In this document: piece after piece, positions 17,299-25,694 of the stretch | How positions within the stretch are numbered: the stretch's first letter is position 1 | Layout of the letters: each line of letters starts with the position of its first letter | From: Actinomadura formosensis NBRC 14204 | GTDB taxonomy: Bacteria > Actinomycetota > Actinomycetes > Streptosporangiales > Streptosporangiaceae | Assembly (NCBI RefSeq): GCF_001552155.1 | Contig: NZ_BCQQ01000037.1 | Span: 1 to 53,429 of the forward strand | Length of the DNA stretch: 53,429 bases | Reading direction: 5' to 3' | The notes under the pieces: generated by a model | What the model was told of the DNA's origin: nothing | What the model saw: only the letters and a program-made list of their open reading frames with translations | Database searches by the model: none | Translations under genes and position numbers: made by a program

Positions 17299-17844
17299 AT
17301 GTTCACCCGAATGGACCGGGGCACCCGCGAGGAGTGGCTGTACATCCGCGGCGAGACCCTCAAGACGCAGGAGGACGCACCCGACCGGGTGCTGCCGATG
17401 CTGGCCTCGCTGTCGGCGTTCCGCGACGGGTTCGCCGTCGACCAGCTCCAGCATTCGCTGCAGACCGCGGCGCACGCGGAGGCGGCGGGCGCGGACGACG
17501 AGATGGTGGTCGCGGCGCTGTGCCACGACATGGGCAAGGTGATCTCGACGGCGAACCACGCGGCGGTGGCGGCGGAGATCCTGCGGCCGTACGTGTGCGA
17601 GGACGTCTACCGGATCATCCACGCCCACCAGACGTTCGAGGCCGTGCACTACGGCCACCACTTCGGGTGGGATCCGGCCGAGCGGGAGACGTTCAAGGAC
17701 GAGCCCTGGTACGCCGACGCGATCCGGTTCGCCGACGAGTGGGACCAGGTCGCCTTCGACCCCGGGTTCGACACGCCGCCGCTGGAGCATTTCGCGCCCC
17801 GCGTCCGCCGCGTGTTCGGCGGCGTCCGGACCATCACCAAATGA
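17299..17844 (+). CDS. HD-domain protein of the PhnZ-like diiron oxygenase type
   Basis: A 181-residue HD-superfamily protein. Pattern and spacing resemble PhnZ, a mixed-valence diiron oxygenase that cleaves the C-P bond of a hydroxyphosphonate and is related to myo-inositol oxygenase. Candidate iron ligands are H52 (DQLQH), H76-D77 (LCHDMGK), H87 (ANHAA), H108 or H110 (IHAHQ) and D149 (DEWDQ). The C-terminal block DEWDQVAFDPGFDTPPLEHF is typical of this subgroup. It is 8 bases after the ThDP gene and overlaps the next gene by 4 bases, so translation is coupled. No PhnY-type dioxygenase is present, so the substrate need not be a phosphonate. Confidence 0.78.
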   Translation: MFTRMDRGTREEWLYIRGETLKTQEDAPDRVLPMLASLSAFRDGFAVDQLQHSLQTAAHAEAAGADDEMVVAALCHDMGKVISTANHAAVAAEILRPYVCEDVYRIIHAHQTFEAVHYGHHFGWDPAERETFKDEPWYADAIRFADEWDQVAFDPGFDTPPLEHFAPRVRRVFGGVRTITK

Positions 17845-18995
17845 GCGGGGCGGGGACGGCCCGTGCCGTGCTCCAGCGCGCTCCGCGCGATCTCGACCTG
17901 GTGGAGCTGCCGCTTCCGGACGTCGGACCCGACGATGCGCTGCTGAGCGTCGAGGCATGCGGGATCTGCGGGACGGACGTGGAGGAGTACAGCGGCGCGC
18001 TGCTGGACTCCATCGGCCCCGCCTCGCCGTTCGTCCCCGGGCATGAGCCGGTCGGGCGGATCGCGGCGATCGGGGCGGGGGCGGCGCGGCGCTGGGGGCT
18101 CGCCGAGGGCGACCGGGTCGTGGTGGAGCCGGCGCTGCCGTGCGGCGCGTGCCGCGACTGCCGCACGGGCCGGTACGCGCTGTGCGCCGGATGGGACCAC
18201 CATCCGATGAGCTACGGGTTCATCCCCGCCAGGATCCCGCCCGCGCTGTGGGGCGGGTTCGCCGACCACATGTACCTGCACCCGAACAGCGTCGTCCACC
18301 GGGTACCGGACACCGTGGACCCGAGGATCGCCGCGACGTTCAACGCGCTCGCCGCGGGCGTCGAGTGGGCCGTGGAGGTGCCCGGCACCCGCGCGGGCGA
18401 CTGCGTGGTCGTGCTCGGCGCCGGGCAGCGCGGGCTGACCTGCGTGCTGGCGGCGCGGGCGGCCGGCGCCGGCCCGGTGATCGTCACCGGGCTGGCGGCC
18501 GACCGGCACAAGCTCGACCTCGCGCTGGAGCTGGGCGCGACGGGCGCGGTGGAGGCCGACGGGGGCGGCGTCCCGGAGAAGGTCCTCGCGCTGACCGGCG
18601 GCGTCCCGGCCGACGTGGTGATCGACGTCGCGTCCCACGACACCACGACCGTGCTGGACGCGATGCGGATCGCCCGGCCCGGCGGGACGGTGGTCCTCGC
18701 CGGGCTCAAGGGCGGCAGGCCCGTGCCCGGCTGGGTCAGCGACGACGTGGTCCTCAAGGGGCTGCGCGTCCAGGGCGTCCGGGCGGTCGGGCACACCTCG
18801 TTCCGCCGGGCCGTCGCGCTGATCGCGGCGGGCGACCGGCCGCTGCACCGCCTCGTCACCCACTCCTTCGCGCTCGCGGACGCGGCCGAGGCCATCGAGA
18901 CGCTCGCCGGGAACCGCCCGGCCTCCCCTGAGACCGCCCCCGTGAGCGTCGTGATCACTCCCGACTCCGTCCCCCCGCCTCCACCCCACCCCTAG
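17841..18995 (+). CDS. Zinc-dependent medium-chain alcohol dehydrogenase
   Basis: A 384-residue MDR-family oxidoreductase related to threonine and sorbitol dehydrogenases. The catalytic zinc site is C43 (CGICGTD) with H68-E69 (PGHEPVG); the structural zinc site is C101, C104, C107, C115; the cofactor-binding loop is VLGAGQRG. The C-terminal ~12 residues are a proline-rich tail. It starts in an ATGA overlap with the HD gene and is probably functionally linked to it, oxidising an alcohol or reducing an aldehyde made in the pathway. The substrate is unknown. Confidence 0.88.
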   Translation: MSGAGTARAVLQRAPRDLDLVELPLPDVGPDDALLSVEACGICGTDVEEYSGALLDSIGPASPFVPGHEPVGRIAAIGAGAARRWGLAEGDRVVVEPALPCGACRDCRTGRYALCAGWDHHPMSYGFIPARIPPALWGGFADHMYLHPNSVVHRVPDTVDPRIAATFNALAAGVEWAVEVPGTRAGDCVVVLGAGQRGLTCVLAARAAGAGPVIVTGLAADRHKLDLALELGATGAVEADGGGVPEKVLALTGGVPADVVIDVASHDTTTVLDAMRIARPGGTVVLAGLKGGRPVPGWVSDDVVLKGLRVQGVRAVGHTSFRRAVALIAAGDRPLHRLVTHSFALADAAEAIETLAGNRPASPETAPVSVVITPDSVPPPPPHP

Positions 18996-19006
18996 GAGGA
19001 ACCCCC

Positions 19007-20233
19007 ATGGCAGGAATCTTTCCGAGGTCGCGCGGCAGAGCGGGCCGGGCCGCCGTGCTGGCCGCGGCGGCGCTGCCCGCCCTCGCGGTCACCGCCTGCG
19101 CGTCCGGCTCCGGGTCCGTCGAGGCCGACGCGAACACCATCGTCATCGGCATGGACCAGGACACCTCCGGCGGCGCCGCCGCGTACGCCTCGATCGTCGG
19201 CAAGACGATCAAGGACGCGGTCGCCGAGGTCAACGAGCGGGGCGGCATCGGCGGCAAGAAGCTCAAGCTGGTCGTCAAGAGCGACGACAACGACGCGACA
19301 AAGGCGCCGACCGTCGTCCGGCAGCTGCTCAGCCAGGGCGCGCAGGCCATCGTCATGAACTCCGGCGGGCAGTCCGTCCTGCAGGTGCAGACGCTGCTGA
19401 AGCAGCAGAAGGTGCCCGCGGTCGCGCCGGTGAACATCACCCCCGGCATCGGGGACGGCCCGAACTCGGCGTACACGTACTCGCTCGCGAACCCGACCGC
19501 GGACTTCGGCAAGGTCTACGCGGAGGCGTTCAAGAAGGCCGGATACAAGCGGCTCGCCGTGTTCAAGGACGACAGCGCGTCCATCGCCGGGATGGAGAAG
19601 GCGCTGCTGACCCCGATCAAGGACGCTGGCATCGAGGTGGTGGCGACGGAGGTGGCGCCGGTGGACGCCAGCGACGTCACCGCGCAGGTCACCCGGATCA
19701 AGCAGGCGAAGCCGGACGCGATGCTCGTCACGGCGCTCGGCGGGCAGATGGAGGTGCTCGTCCACAACACCGCGCACCAGCTCGTCCCGGACGTGGACCG
19801 GTTCTCGCTCGCGTCCATCGGCAACCAGCCGGACCTGTGGGGCCAGGCTAAGCCGGGGGCGCTCGACAAGCTGGTCTTCGTCGGGTCCATCACGCGGGAG
19901 AACGACAAGACGGCCGCGCTGGAGAAGTTCCTGGCGGGCAGGCGCGGCGGCACGGTCAGCGTCACCGCCTACGACGCGCAGGCCTACGACGCGATCGGGA
20001 TGCTCGCCAAGGCGATCGAGAAGGCCGGGCCGAAGGTGGACGGCGAGGCCATCAACAAGGGCCTTGAGCAGGTGTCGGGTTACCCGTCCTCCTTCGGGCA
20101 GAAGGGCTACACCCTGTCGTTCAAGCCGGGCAAGCACAGCGGCACCGACGGGCTCTGCGGCCTGATCCTCATGCAGTTCGAGAACAGCAAGCCGGGCCGG
20201 CAGTGGCCGGTGTACCAGCCGGCCTGCGGCTGA
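19007..20233 (+). CDS. Branched-chain amino acid-type ABC transporter substrate-binding lipoprotein
   Basis: A 408-residue extracellular lipoprotein of the LivK / Peripla_BP_6 family. The signal ends in a lipobox LAVTAC with C31 as lipidated residue. The mature protein has the family's NERGGIGG motif and two-lobed ligand-binding fold. Family members bind amino acids, amides, urea or aromatic acids. AGGAGG lies seven bases before the ATG. The rest of the importer, two permeases and two ATPases, sits 10 kb away at 30.3-33.7 kb and is the obvious partner. Its place between dehydrogenase and aldolase genes suggests it captures the pathway substrate. Confidence 0.92.
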   Translation: MAGIFPRSRGRAGRAAVLAAAALPALAVTACASGSGSVEADANTIVIGMDQDTSGGAAAYASIVGKTIKDAVAEVNERGGIGGKKLKLVVKSDDNDATKAPTVVRQLLSQGAQAIVMNSGGQSVLQVQTLLKQQKVPAVAPVNITPGIGDGPNSAYTYSLANPTADFGKVYAEAFKKAGYKRLAVFKDDSASIAGMEKALLTPIKDAGIEVVATEVAPVDASDVTAQVTRIKQAKPDAMLVTALGGQMEVLVHNTAHQLVPDVDRFSLASIGNQPDLWGQAKPGALDKLVFVGSITRENDKTAALEKFLAGRRGGTVSVTAYDAQAYDAIGMLAKAIEKAGPKVDGEAINKGLEQVSGYPSSFGQKGYTLSFKPGKHSGTDGLCGLILMQFENSKPGRQWPVYQPACG

Positions 20234-20248
20234 CAGATGGGAGGAACC

Positions 20249-21046
20249 GTGACGTTGGAGGTCGGGCCTCGGCCCGCACCGGCACCGGTCGCCGGGGGCG
20301 CCGCCGAATGGACGCCCCGGGTGATGCCGCCGATCGGCAGGGAACTCGGCGACCGGCAGAAGCTGGCGTGCGCGTTCCGGATCCTCGGGCGGTCCGGTTT
20401 CAGCGAGAACATCGCGGGCCACATCACCGTCCGGGTGGAGGACGGCGAGGACCTGCTGATCAACCCGTGGGGCCTGTGGTGGGAGGAGATCACCGCGTCC
20501 GACATCTGCCGGGTGTCGCCGGACGCGGAGGTCCTCGACGGCAAGTGGGACGTCACCCCCGCCATCCACATCCACACCGAGCTGCACCGCCGCCGCCCCG
20601 ACGTGCGGGCCGTGGTGCACAACCACCCGTACCACGCGACCGTGCTCGCGGCGCTCGGCGTGCTGCCGGAGTTCCTGCACCAGACCGGGTCGATGTTCGA
20701 CGGCGACCTGGTCTTCGTGGACGAGTACACCGGCGAGGTCGCCACCGCCGACCTCGGCGCCGACCTCGCCGACCGGATCGGCGACAAGTCGGTGGTGCTG
20801 CTCGCCAACCACGGCGTGATCGTGACCGGCCCGTCGGTGGAGGAGGCGACCTACCGGGCCGCGACCATCGACCGGCAGTGCCGGCTCATGCACGACGTGC
20901 TGGTCTCGGGGCGGGACCATACGCTTGTGGCGCCCGGCCTGCGGCGGAGCATGAAGGCGTCGCTGCTCGAACGCGGAACCGAATTCTTCTGGAACGGCGC
21001 GGTCCGCGCGCTGCTCCGCGACCATCCGGAGGTGGTGGACTCATGA
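20249..21046 (+). CDS. Class II aldolase/adducin family protein
   Basis: A 265-residue member of the zinc-dependent class II aldolase/adducin superfamily, which includes fuculose- and ribulose-phosphate aldolases/epimerases and some decarboxylase-like enzymes. Zinc ligands are H124 and H126 (VVHNHPYHA) and H188 (LANHG), all intact. GTG 20249 is chosen because GGGAGG sits five bases upstream; the ATG at 20237 would put that site inside the gene. It overlaps the amidohydrolase gene by 4 bases (ATGA). The substrate is unknown. Confidence 0.86.
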   Translation: MTLEVGPRPAPAPVAGGAAEWTPRVMPPIGRELGDRQKLACAFRILGRSGFSENIAGHITVRVEDGEDLLINPWGLWWEEITASDICRVSPDAEVLDGKWDVTPAIHIHTELHRRRPDVRAVVHNHPYHATVLAALGVLPEFLHQTGSMFDGDLVFVDEYTGEVATADLGADLADRIGDKSVVLLANHGVIVTGPSVEEATYRAATIDRQCRLMHDVLVSGRDHTLVAPGLRRSMKASLLERGTEFFWNGAVRALLRDHPEVVDS

Positions 21047-22308
21047 GCATCAACCTGGACGACCTCGCGGCCAACACCGGTTTCACCACCGGAGGCAGGG
21101 GCGCCGAGGGGCCCACCTGGCTGCCCGAGCCCGAACGGCGCGACCGCAAGTACACCGTGATCTCCGTGGACGACCACATCGTGGAGCCGCCGGACACGTT
21201 CGAGGGACGGCTGCCGGCCAGGCTCGCCGACCGCGCCCCGAAGATCGTGGAGAAGGACGGCGGCACCGAGGTGTGGGTGTACGACGGCAAGGAGTTCCCG
21301 AACGTCGGGTTCAACGCCGTCGTCGGGCGTCCCGTGTCGGAGTACAGCTTCGAGCCGTCCCGGTTCGACGAGATGCGGCGCGGCGCCTGGGACATCCACC
21401 ACCGGATCAAGGACATGGACCTCGCCGGGATCTACGCGTCGCTCAACTTCCCGTCGTTCCTGCCAGGCTTCGCGGGGCAGCGGCTGCAGCTCACCATGTC
21501 CGACACCGAACTGTCGCTCGCGGCCGTCCGGGCCTGGAACGACTGGCACCTGGAGGAGTGGGCCGGGTCCTACCCGGACCGGATCATCCCCTGCCAGATC
21601 CCGTGGCTGCTCGACCCGGAGCTCGGCGCCGAGGAGATCCGCCGCAACGCCGAGCGCGGCTTCAAGGCGGTGACGTTCTCGGAGGCGCCGCAGAAGCTCG
21701 GGCTGCCGTCCCTGCACACCGGGTACTGGGACCCGCTCATGCGGGCGTGCGCGGAGACGGGCACGGTCGTGAACCTGCACATCGGGTCGTCCGGGACGTC
21801 CCCGGCGACCGCCGATGACGCACCGCCCGACACGGTCGGCGTCCTGTTCTTCGGGTACGCGATGTTCGCCGCCGTGGACTGGCTGTACTCGATGCTGCCC
21901 GTCCGCTACCCGGACCTGAAGATCTGCCTGAGCGAGGGCGGCATCGGCTGGGTCGCGGGGCTGATGGACCGGCTCGACCACATGCTCAGCTACCACGACA
22001 TGTACGGGACGTGGACGAAGGACATCGGCCTCACCCCGGCCGAGGTCCTCAAGCGCAACTTCTGGTTCTGTGCCGTGGAGGACCAGTCGTCGTTCGCGCT
22101 GCGCGACCGCATCGGCGTGGAGAACATCCTGCTGGAGAGCGACTACCCGCACTGCGACTCGACGTGGCCGGACACCCAGCGGGTCATCGAGTCGGAGATC
22201 GGCGGGCTGCCCGACGCGGACGTGCGCCGCTTCACCTGGCAGAACGCCGCCGAGCTGTACCGGCACCCCGTCCCGGCCGAGGTCCAGGCCGACCCGAACG
22301 CGTACTGA
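21043..22308 (+). CDS. Amidohydrolase family metal-dependent hydrolase/decarboxylase (ACMSD-like)
   Basis: A 421-residue TIM-barrel protein of the amidohydrolase-2 group, which contains ACMSD and gamma-resorcylate decarboxylases as well as hydrolases. The metal-binding DxH is at D43-H45 (VDDHIVEPPD); further candidate ligands are the His in NLHIGSS and the Asp in LESDYPHCDS. The N-terminal ~35 residues are an extension before the barrel. It is translationally coupled to the class II aldolase gene and followed 14 bases later by the P450. A decarboxylase or ring-fission-product hydrolase of an aromatic pathway is plausible but not proven. Confidence 0.86.
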   Translation: MSINLDDLAANTGFTTGGRGAEGPTWLPEPERRDRKYTVISVDDHIVEPPDTFEGRLPARLADRAPKIVEKDGGTEVWVYDGKEFPNVGFNAVVGRPVSEYSFEPSRFDEMRRGAWDIHHRIKDMDLAGIYASLNFPSFLPGFAGQRLQLTMSDTELSLAAVRAWNDWHLEEWAGSYPDRIIPCQIPWLLDPELGAEEIRRNAERGFKAVTFSEAPQKLGLPSLHTGYWDPLMRACAETGTVVNLHIGSSGTSPATADDAPPDTVGVLFFGYAMFAAVDWLYSMLPVRYPDLKICLSEGGIGWVAGLMDRLDHMLSYHDMYGTWTKDIGLTPAEVLKRNFWFCAVEDQSSFALRDRIGVENILLESDYPHCDSTWPDTQRVIESEIGGLPDADVRRFTWQNAAELYRHPVPAEVQADPNAY

Positions 22309-22322
22309 CCGGGAGACCCACG

Positions 22323-23543
22323 ATGACGATCATGCGCTCTTCGGGCGCCGGCACCTCCGGGGAGTACGACCCGTTCGCCCCGGAGGTGCTGGAGGACCCG
22401 GCGCCGGCGCACCGCGCCCTCCGGGACAAATGCCCGGTGCACCATTACGCGGGGTTCGGGGAGAAGGGCTTCTACACCGTGTCGCGGCACGCCGACGTCA
22501 CCGAGGTGTTCGGTGACGTCGGCCTCTGGTCGTCGGAGTGGGGGCAGGGCCCGATCTACACGCGGGAGGGCGGGCTGCGCTCCGACCCGCCGGAGCACAC
22601 CGTCTACCGGCGGCTGGTGACGTCGGCGTTCACGGCCCGCCGCACCGCCGCGCTGGAGGAGTGGATCACCGCGACGGCCGCCGGGCTGGTCGACGGGTTC
22701 GCCGGGGACGGCCGCGCCGACCTGTGCGAGGCGTTCGCGGTCCCGCTGCCCGTCCTGGTGATCGCCGAGATCCTCGGGGTGCCCGCGTCCGACCAGGCCG
22801 ACTTCAAGGAGTGGTCGGATCAGTTCATGGCGGGGCAGAACGCCGCCGACCCGGCGGTGCAGGGCGCCGCCCGCGCCAAGATCGACGGCTATTTCACCGG
22901 CGTCCTGGGGCGGCGCCGCGAGGTGCTGGCCGGCGACGGCCCGCGGGCGCTGCCGGACGACCTGCTCACCGCCCTGCTCACCGCCGAGCACGACGGGCGG
23001 CCGTTCACCGACGAGGAGTTGCTGCCGCTGATCCTGCTCCTGCTGGTCGGCGGCAACGAGACCACGACCTCGCTCATCGCGAACGCGGTGTGGCGGCTCC
23101 TGGATCTCGGGCTGTGGGAGGAGGTCCGGGCGCGCCCGGAACTGGCGGACGCGGCCGTGGAGGAGAGCCTCCGCTACGACCCGCCGGTTCTCGGGCTGTA
23201 CCGCACCAGCACCCGTCCGGTCGTCCTGCACGGGGTGGAGATCCCGGTGGGGGCGAAGGTGCACGGGCTGTACGCGTCCGCGAACCGGGACCCGGAGGCA
23301 TGGGACGACCCGGACACCTTCCGGCTGGACCGTGACCTGAACGAGCTGCGCCGCCGGCACCTGTCGTTCGGCCTCGGCCGGTACCTGTGCCCCGGCGCGG
23401 CGCTGGCCCGGCTGGAGGCGCGGATCTCGCTGCGGCTGCTCGGCGAACGGCTGCCCGGCCTGCGCCTCGACGGCGAGCCGACCCGCGTCGACTCGTTCAT
23501 GATGTGGGGCCCGGCGACCCTGCCGATCGCCTGGTCGGTGTAG
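22323..23543 (+). CDS. Cytochrome P450
   Basis: A 406-residue soluble bacterial class I P450. Landmarks: I-helix GGNETT oxygen-activation motif (acidic-Thr pair intact), K-helix ExxR as EESLR, and heme-binding loop FGLGRYLCPG with ligand C356. No ferredoxin or ferredoxin reductase gene accompanies it, so redox partners must come from elsewhere. GGGAG precedes the ATG. Its position at the end of the aldolase-amidohydrolase operon suggests hydroxylation or dealkylation of the imported substrate. The stop codon directly abuts that of the convergent GntR gene. Confidence 0.93.
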   Translation: MTIMRSSGAGTSGEYDPFAPEVLEDPAPAHRALRDKCPVHHYAGFGEKGFYTVSRHADVTEVFGDVGLWSSEWGQGPIYTREGGLRSDPPEHTVYRRLVTSAFTARRTAALEEWITATAAGLVDGFAGDGRADLCEAFAVPLPVLVIAEILGVPASDQADFKEWSDQFMAGQNAADPAVQGAARAKIDGYFTGVLGRRREVLAGDGPRALPDDLLTALLTAEHDGRPFTDEELLPLILLLLVGGNETTTSLIANAVWRLLDLGLWEEVRARPELADAAVEESLRYDPPVLGLYRTSTRPVVLHGVEIPVGAKVHGLYASANRDPEAWDDPDTFRLDRDLNELRRRHLSFGLGRYLCPGAALARLEARISLRLLGERLPGLRLDGEPTRVDSFMMWGPATLPIAWSV

Positions 23544-24278
23544 CTAGTTCAGCACATGGCACTGGGCCGCGGTCAGGTGACGCCGTGCGGCGCGTTCGGC
23601 GCCCGCGGCGTCACCGGCCGCGATCAGCCTGATCAGCCGGTGGTGGGCCCGCACGCCCTGGGAGCGCTGGTCGAGGCCGGGGAACTCGCCGCGCCCGGCG
23701 GCGCCGCCCGCCCATTCCTGCTCGGCGGTGGTCCAGAGCCGTTCGAGCGCGCCGACGGCCACCGCCATCGCGGCGTTCCCGCAGCCGAACACGAGCTGGG
23801 CGTGGAACCCGCGGGCGGCGCGGACGAAGCCGATCAGGTCGTCCAGGTTCGCCTCGACGTCGCGCTGCGCCGCCTCCAGGGCCGGGATGACGCTGGTCTC
23901 CCGGTCGGGGCGTTCGGCGCACAGGCCGGCGCAGACCGGTTCGAGCCGCACCAGGGCGACGGCGATGTCCGCGGGCGCCGTCTGCCGCGACCGCAGCACC
24001 AGGTCGATGGCCTGCGCCGCCGTCTCCGTGCGCGGGACGTGCACGACGGCGCCGCCCTTGTTGCCGCGCAGCACGGTGATGAGCCCCTCGGACTCCAGGA
24101 TGCGCAGCGCCTCCCGCATGGACGGCTTGCTGACCCCGAACTCGGCGAGCAGGTCGTCCTGCGGGCCGATGACCTCGCCGTCGGCCAGCTCGCCGCTGAC
24201 GATCCGCTCACGCAGGACGGAGGCGACCATGTCGGCGAGGCGGGGCTGGCGAATGCGCGCCGGGCGCGTTCCCTCCAC
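23544..24278 (-). CDS. GntR/FCD family transcriptional regulator, copy 1
   Basis: A 244-residue FadR-subfamily GntR regulator. The winged helix occupies about residues 10-80 (EFGVSKPSMREALRILESEGL), and the all-helical FCD effector domain follows, with a His-containing putative metal/ligand pocket (FHAQL, AHHRL, RRHL). It starts with GTG at 24278 behind GGGGG. It is divergent from the thioesterase gene and clearly paralogous to the regulator at 33684. FCD regulators usually repress nearby genes until they bind an acid metabolite, so it probably controls this cluster. Its stop TAG is immediately adjacent to that of the P450 gene. Confidence 0.92.
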   Translation of the reverse strand: MEGTRPARIRQPRLADMVASVLRERIVSGELADGEVIGPQDDLLAEFGVSKPSMREALRILESEGLITVLRGNKGGAVVHVPRTETAAQAIDLVLRSRQTAPADIAVALVRLEPVCAGLCAERPDRETSVIPALEAAQRDVEANLDDLIGFVRAARGFHAQLVFGCGNAAMAVAVGALERLWTTAEQEWAGGAAGRGEFPGLDQRSQGVRAHHRLIRLIAAGDAAGAERAARRHLTAAQCHVLN

Positions 24279-24322
24279 CGGTCCCCCGTCGTGAGTGCGA
24301 TGGGCCGGACGGCCCTTAACAT

Positions 24323-24333
24323 CTAAATCTTAG
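24323..24333. promoter_or_regulatory. Dyad CTAA-ATC-TTAG in the GntR/thioesterase divergent promoter
   Basis: Short perfect inverted repeat in an AT-rich island between the divergent GntR and thioesterase genes, flanked by CATCT/GCATC. It is a candidate autoregulatory operator. Confidence 0.35.
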
Positions 24334-24353
24334 CATCTGCAAGGGGAGTGACC

Positions 24354-24788
24354 GTGCCGGACGATCCACTGCACCGGGTGACGTTCCGCCTGTCGTACGG
24401 CGACTGCGATCCCGCCGGGATCGTGTACTACGCCAACTACCAGCGCTGGATGGAACGCGTGCACACCGAATGGTGGTTCCTGCACGGCCTGCGCTTCGAC
24501 GAGCTTCCGGCGCGCCTCGGCGTAGCGGTCGTCACCCGCGCCGCGTCCGCCGAGTACGAACGCACCATCACCCTCTTCGACCAGATCGAATGCCGCCTCT
24601 ACGCGACCCGCGTCGGCCGCACCTCGTTCGAGATGCGCGGCGATTTCATCCGCGAGGACGGCACCCGCGCAAGCACCGCCACCCTCACCCTCGTCTGCGT
24701 AGACCCGGCCACCCCGGCCAAGGCGGTCCCGATACCGCCCCCGATGCGCCGCCTCCTGCTGGACGGCGGCGCCGTGCCGACTCGATGA
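24354..24788 (+). CDS. 4-hydroxybenzoyl-CoA-type acyl-CoA thioesterase
   Basis: A 144-residue hotdog-fold thioesterase. The segment DCDPAGIVYYANYQRW (17-32) carries the catalytic aspartate D19 in the DPAGIVYY context typical of 4-hydroxybenzoyl-CoA thioesterases, as opposed to the Glu of the PaaI type. It would release a free acid from an acyl- or aroyl-CoA. GTG 24354 is selected because GGGGAG is five bases upstream; GTG 24348 is too close. It pairs logically with the acyl-CoA ligase at 28585, but the two are now separated by unrelated regulatory genes. Confidence 0.87.
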   Translation: MPDDPLHRVTFRLSYGDCDPAGIVYYANYQRWMERVHTEWWFLHGLRFDELPARLGVAVVTRAASAEYERTITLFDQIECRLYATRVGRTSFEMRGDFIREDGTRASTATLTLVCVDPATPAKAVPIPPPMRRLLLDGGAVPTR

Positions 24789-24837
24789 CGCAGGGCGCCT
24801 GTCGACCCGGTCCGCGTGCGACCGGCAAGCCAAGAGT

Positions 24838-24896
24838 GCATGCCTGGATACCTTGCTCATGCCGTCCGTACGGCCTCATGCCGGTATCCGGCATGC
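24838..24896. repeat. Nested inverted repeats upstream of the 81-residue gene
   Basis: Arms 24838-24852 and 24883-24896 are complementary (GCATGCC, one extra T, GGATACC pairing with GGTATCC, GGCATGC). The right arm is also part of a second perfect dyad, CATGCCGG-TAT-CCGGCATG (24877-24895). A CCGTACGG palindrome sits in the loop. Likely a regulatory site for the gene starting at 24932. Confidence 0.55.
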
Positions 24897-24931
24897 CACG
24901 TTCGGGCACACCCTCCACCAAGGAGAGCGCC

Positions 24932-25177
24932 ATGGCATTACGTTTCCTCGGCAAGGACCCGGACTGCAAGGACGGTGACTCGCCTTCGCTCTGGTACGAC
25001 GACGCTGACGGCAGCGTGGTGGTGCAGGGATGGAAGGAAGGTGACCCGGCTGTGGTGGCCGAACTCCTGGAGACCTCCGGCCGCGACCACGTCCCGTCAA
25101 ATGAGGAAGTGGTCCGGATTCCGGGACGCCTTCTGCCGCTGCTCAAGGAGTTGATGAATGCCCCGAACGCCTGCTGA
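24932..25177 (+). CDS. Small hypothetical protein of the DUF6879-associated type
   Basis: An 81-residue acidic protein beginning with MALRFLGKDPDC and containing VVVQGWKEGDPAVVAELL, then a RIPGRLLPLLKEL tail. Proteins of this form commonly precede a DUF6879 gene and a helix-turn-helix gene in actinomycetes; the function of the module is unknown. AAGGAGAG precedes the ATG. It overlaps the next gene by 20 bases, indicating co-translation. An elaborate inverted repeat lies 36 bases upstream. It starts the regulatory patch that interrupts the catabolic cluster. Confidence 0.75.
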   Translation: MALRFLGKDPDCKDGDSPSLWYDDADGSVVVQGWKEGDPAVVAELLETSGRDHVPSNEEVVRIPGRLLPLLKELMNAPNAC

Positions 25178-25676
25178 TCTCCTGGCATCGGCACGGTCCA
25201 GCGCTGTCCACCTGGAGATGCGCGACGTCTACGCTGTGGACCGGGAGGACGAGGAGTTCAAGGCGTGGAGGGCAGGGTACCGGGAGGATCCCGACGACCC
25301 GGCCTCGTGGTGGAGGCCGTGGCTCACCCTCGTCCAGGAGGTGACCGCTCGTGGTGTCCGGCTTCGCCGGGCGCGCATCGTTTCCGAGCCGGTGAGCGAG
25401 TACATCCGGTTCGAGTACGACGGCACGTTCACCAACGTGCATGCGGGCGAGCAAGTGCGCTGGTTGCCGCGGCGACAGGCAGCCGACCTCTGCCTTCCAG
25501 GCACCGACTTCTGGCTGTTCGACGGACGGCTGGTCATGTGGAATCACTTCGACGGCGACGGGCGGCCATAGCAAAAGGAGACCACCACGGACCCGGCCGT
25601 GGTCAAGCTCTGCTCGTCGGCGTTCGAAGCGGTGTGGGAGCGCGGTATCGACCACGCGGACTACCAGCTCGTCTGA
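25158..25676 (+). pseudogene. DUF6879 family protein interrupted by an in-frame amber codon
   Basis: The first 137 residues read as a DUF6879 protein (FKAWRAGYREDPDD, RARIVSEPVSEYIRFEYD, LPGTDFWLFDGRLVMWNHFDGDG) and stop at TAG 25569-25571. The same frame then continues for 34 codons (KETTTDPAVVKLCSS…FEAVWERGIDHADYQLV) to TGA at 25674-25676. That tail is the expected C-terminus of the family, so a single amber codon truncates the protein. It may be a nonsense mutation, a sequencing error, or suppressed. The gene overlaps the preceding small gene. Confidence 0.75.
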
Positions 25677-25694
25677 GATGTCATAACCCGTATC

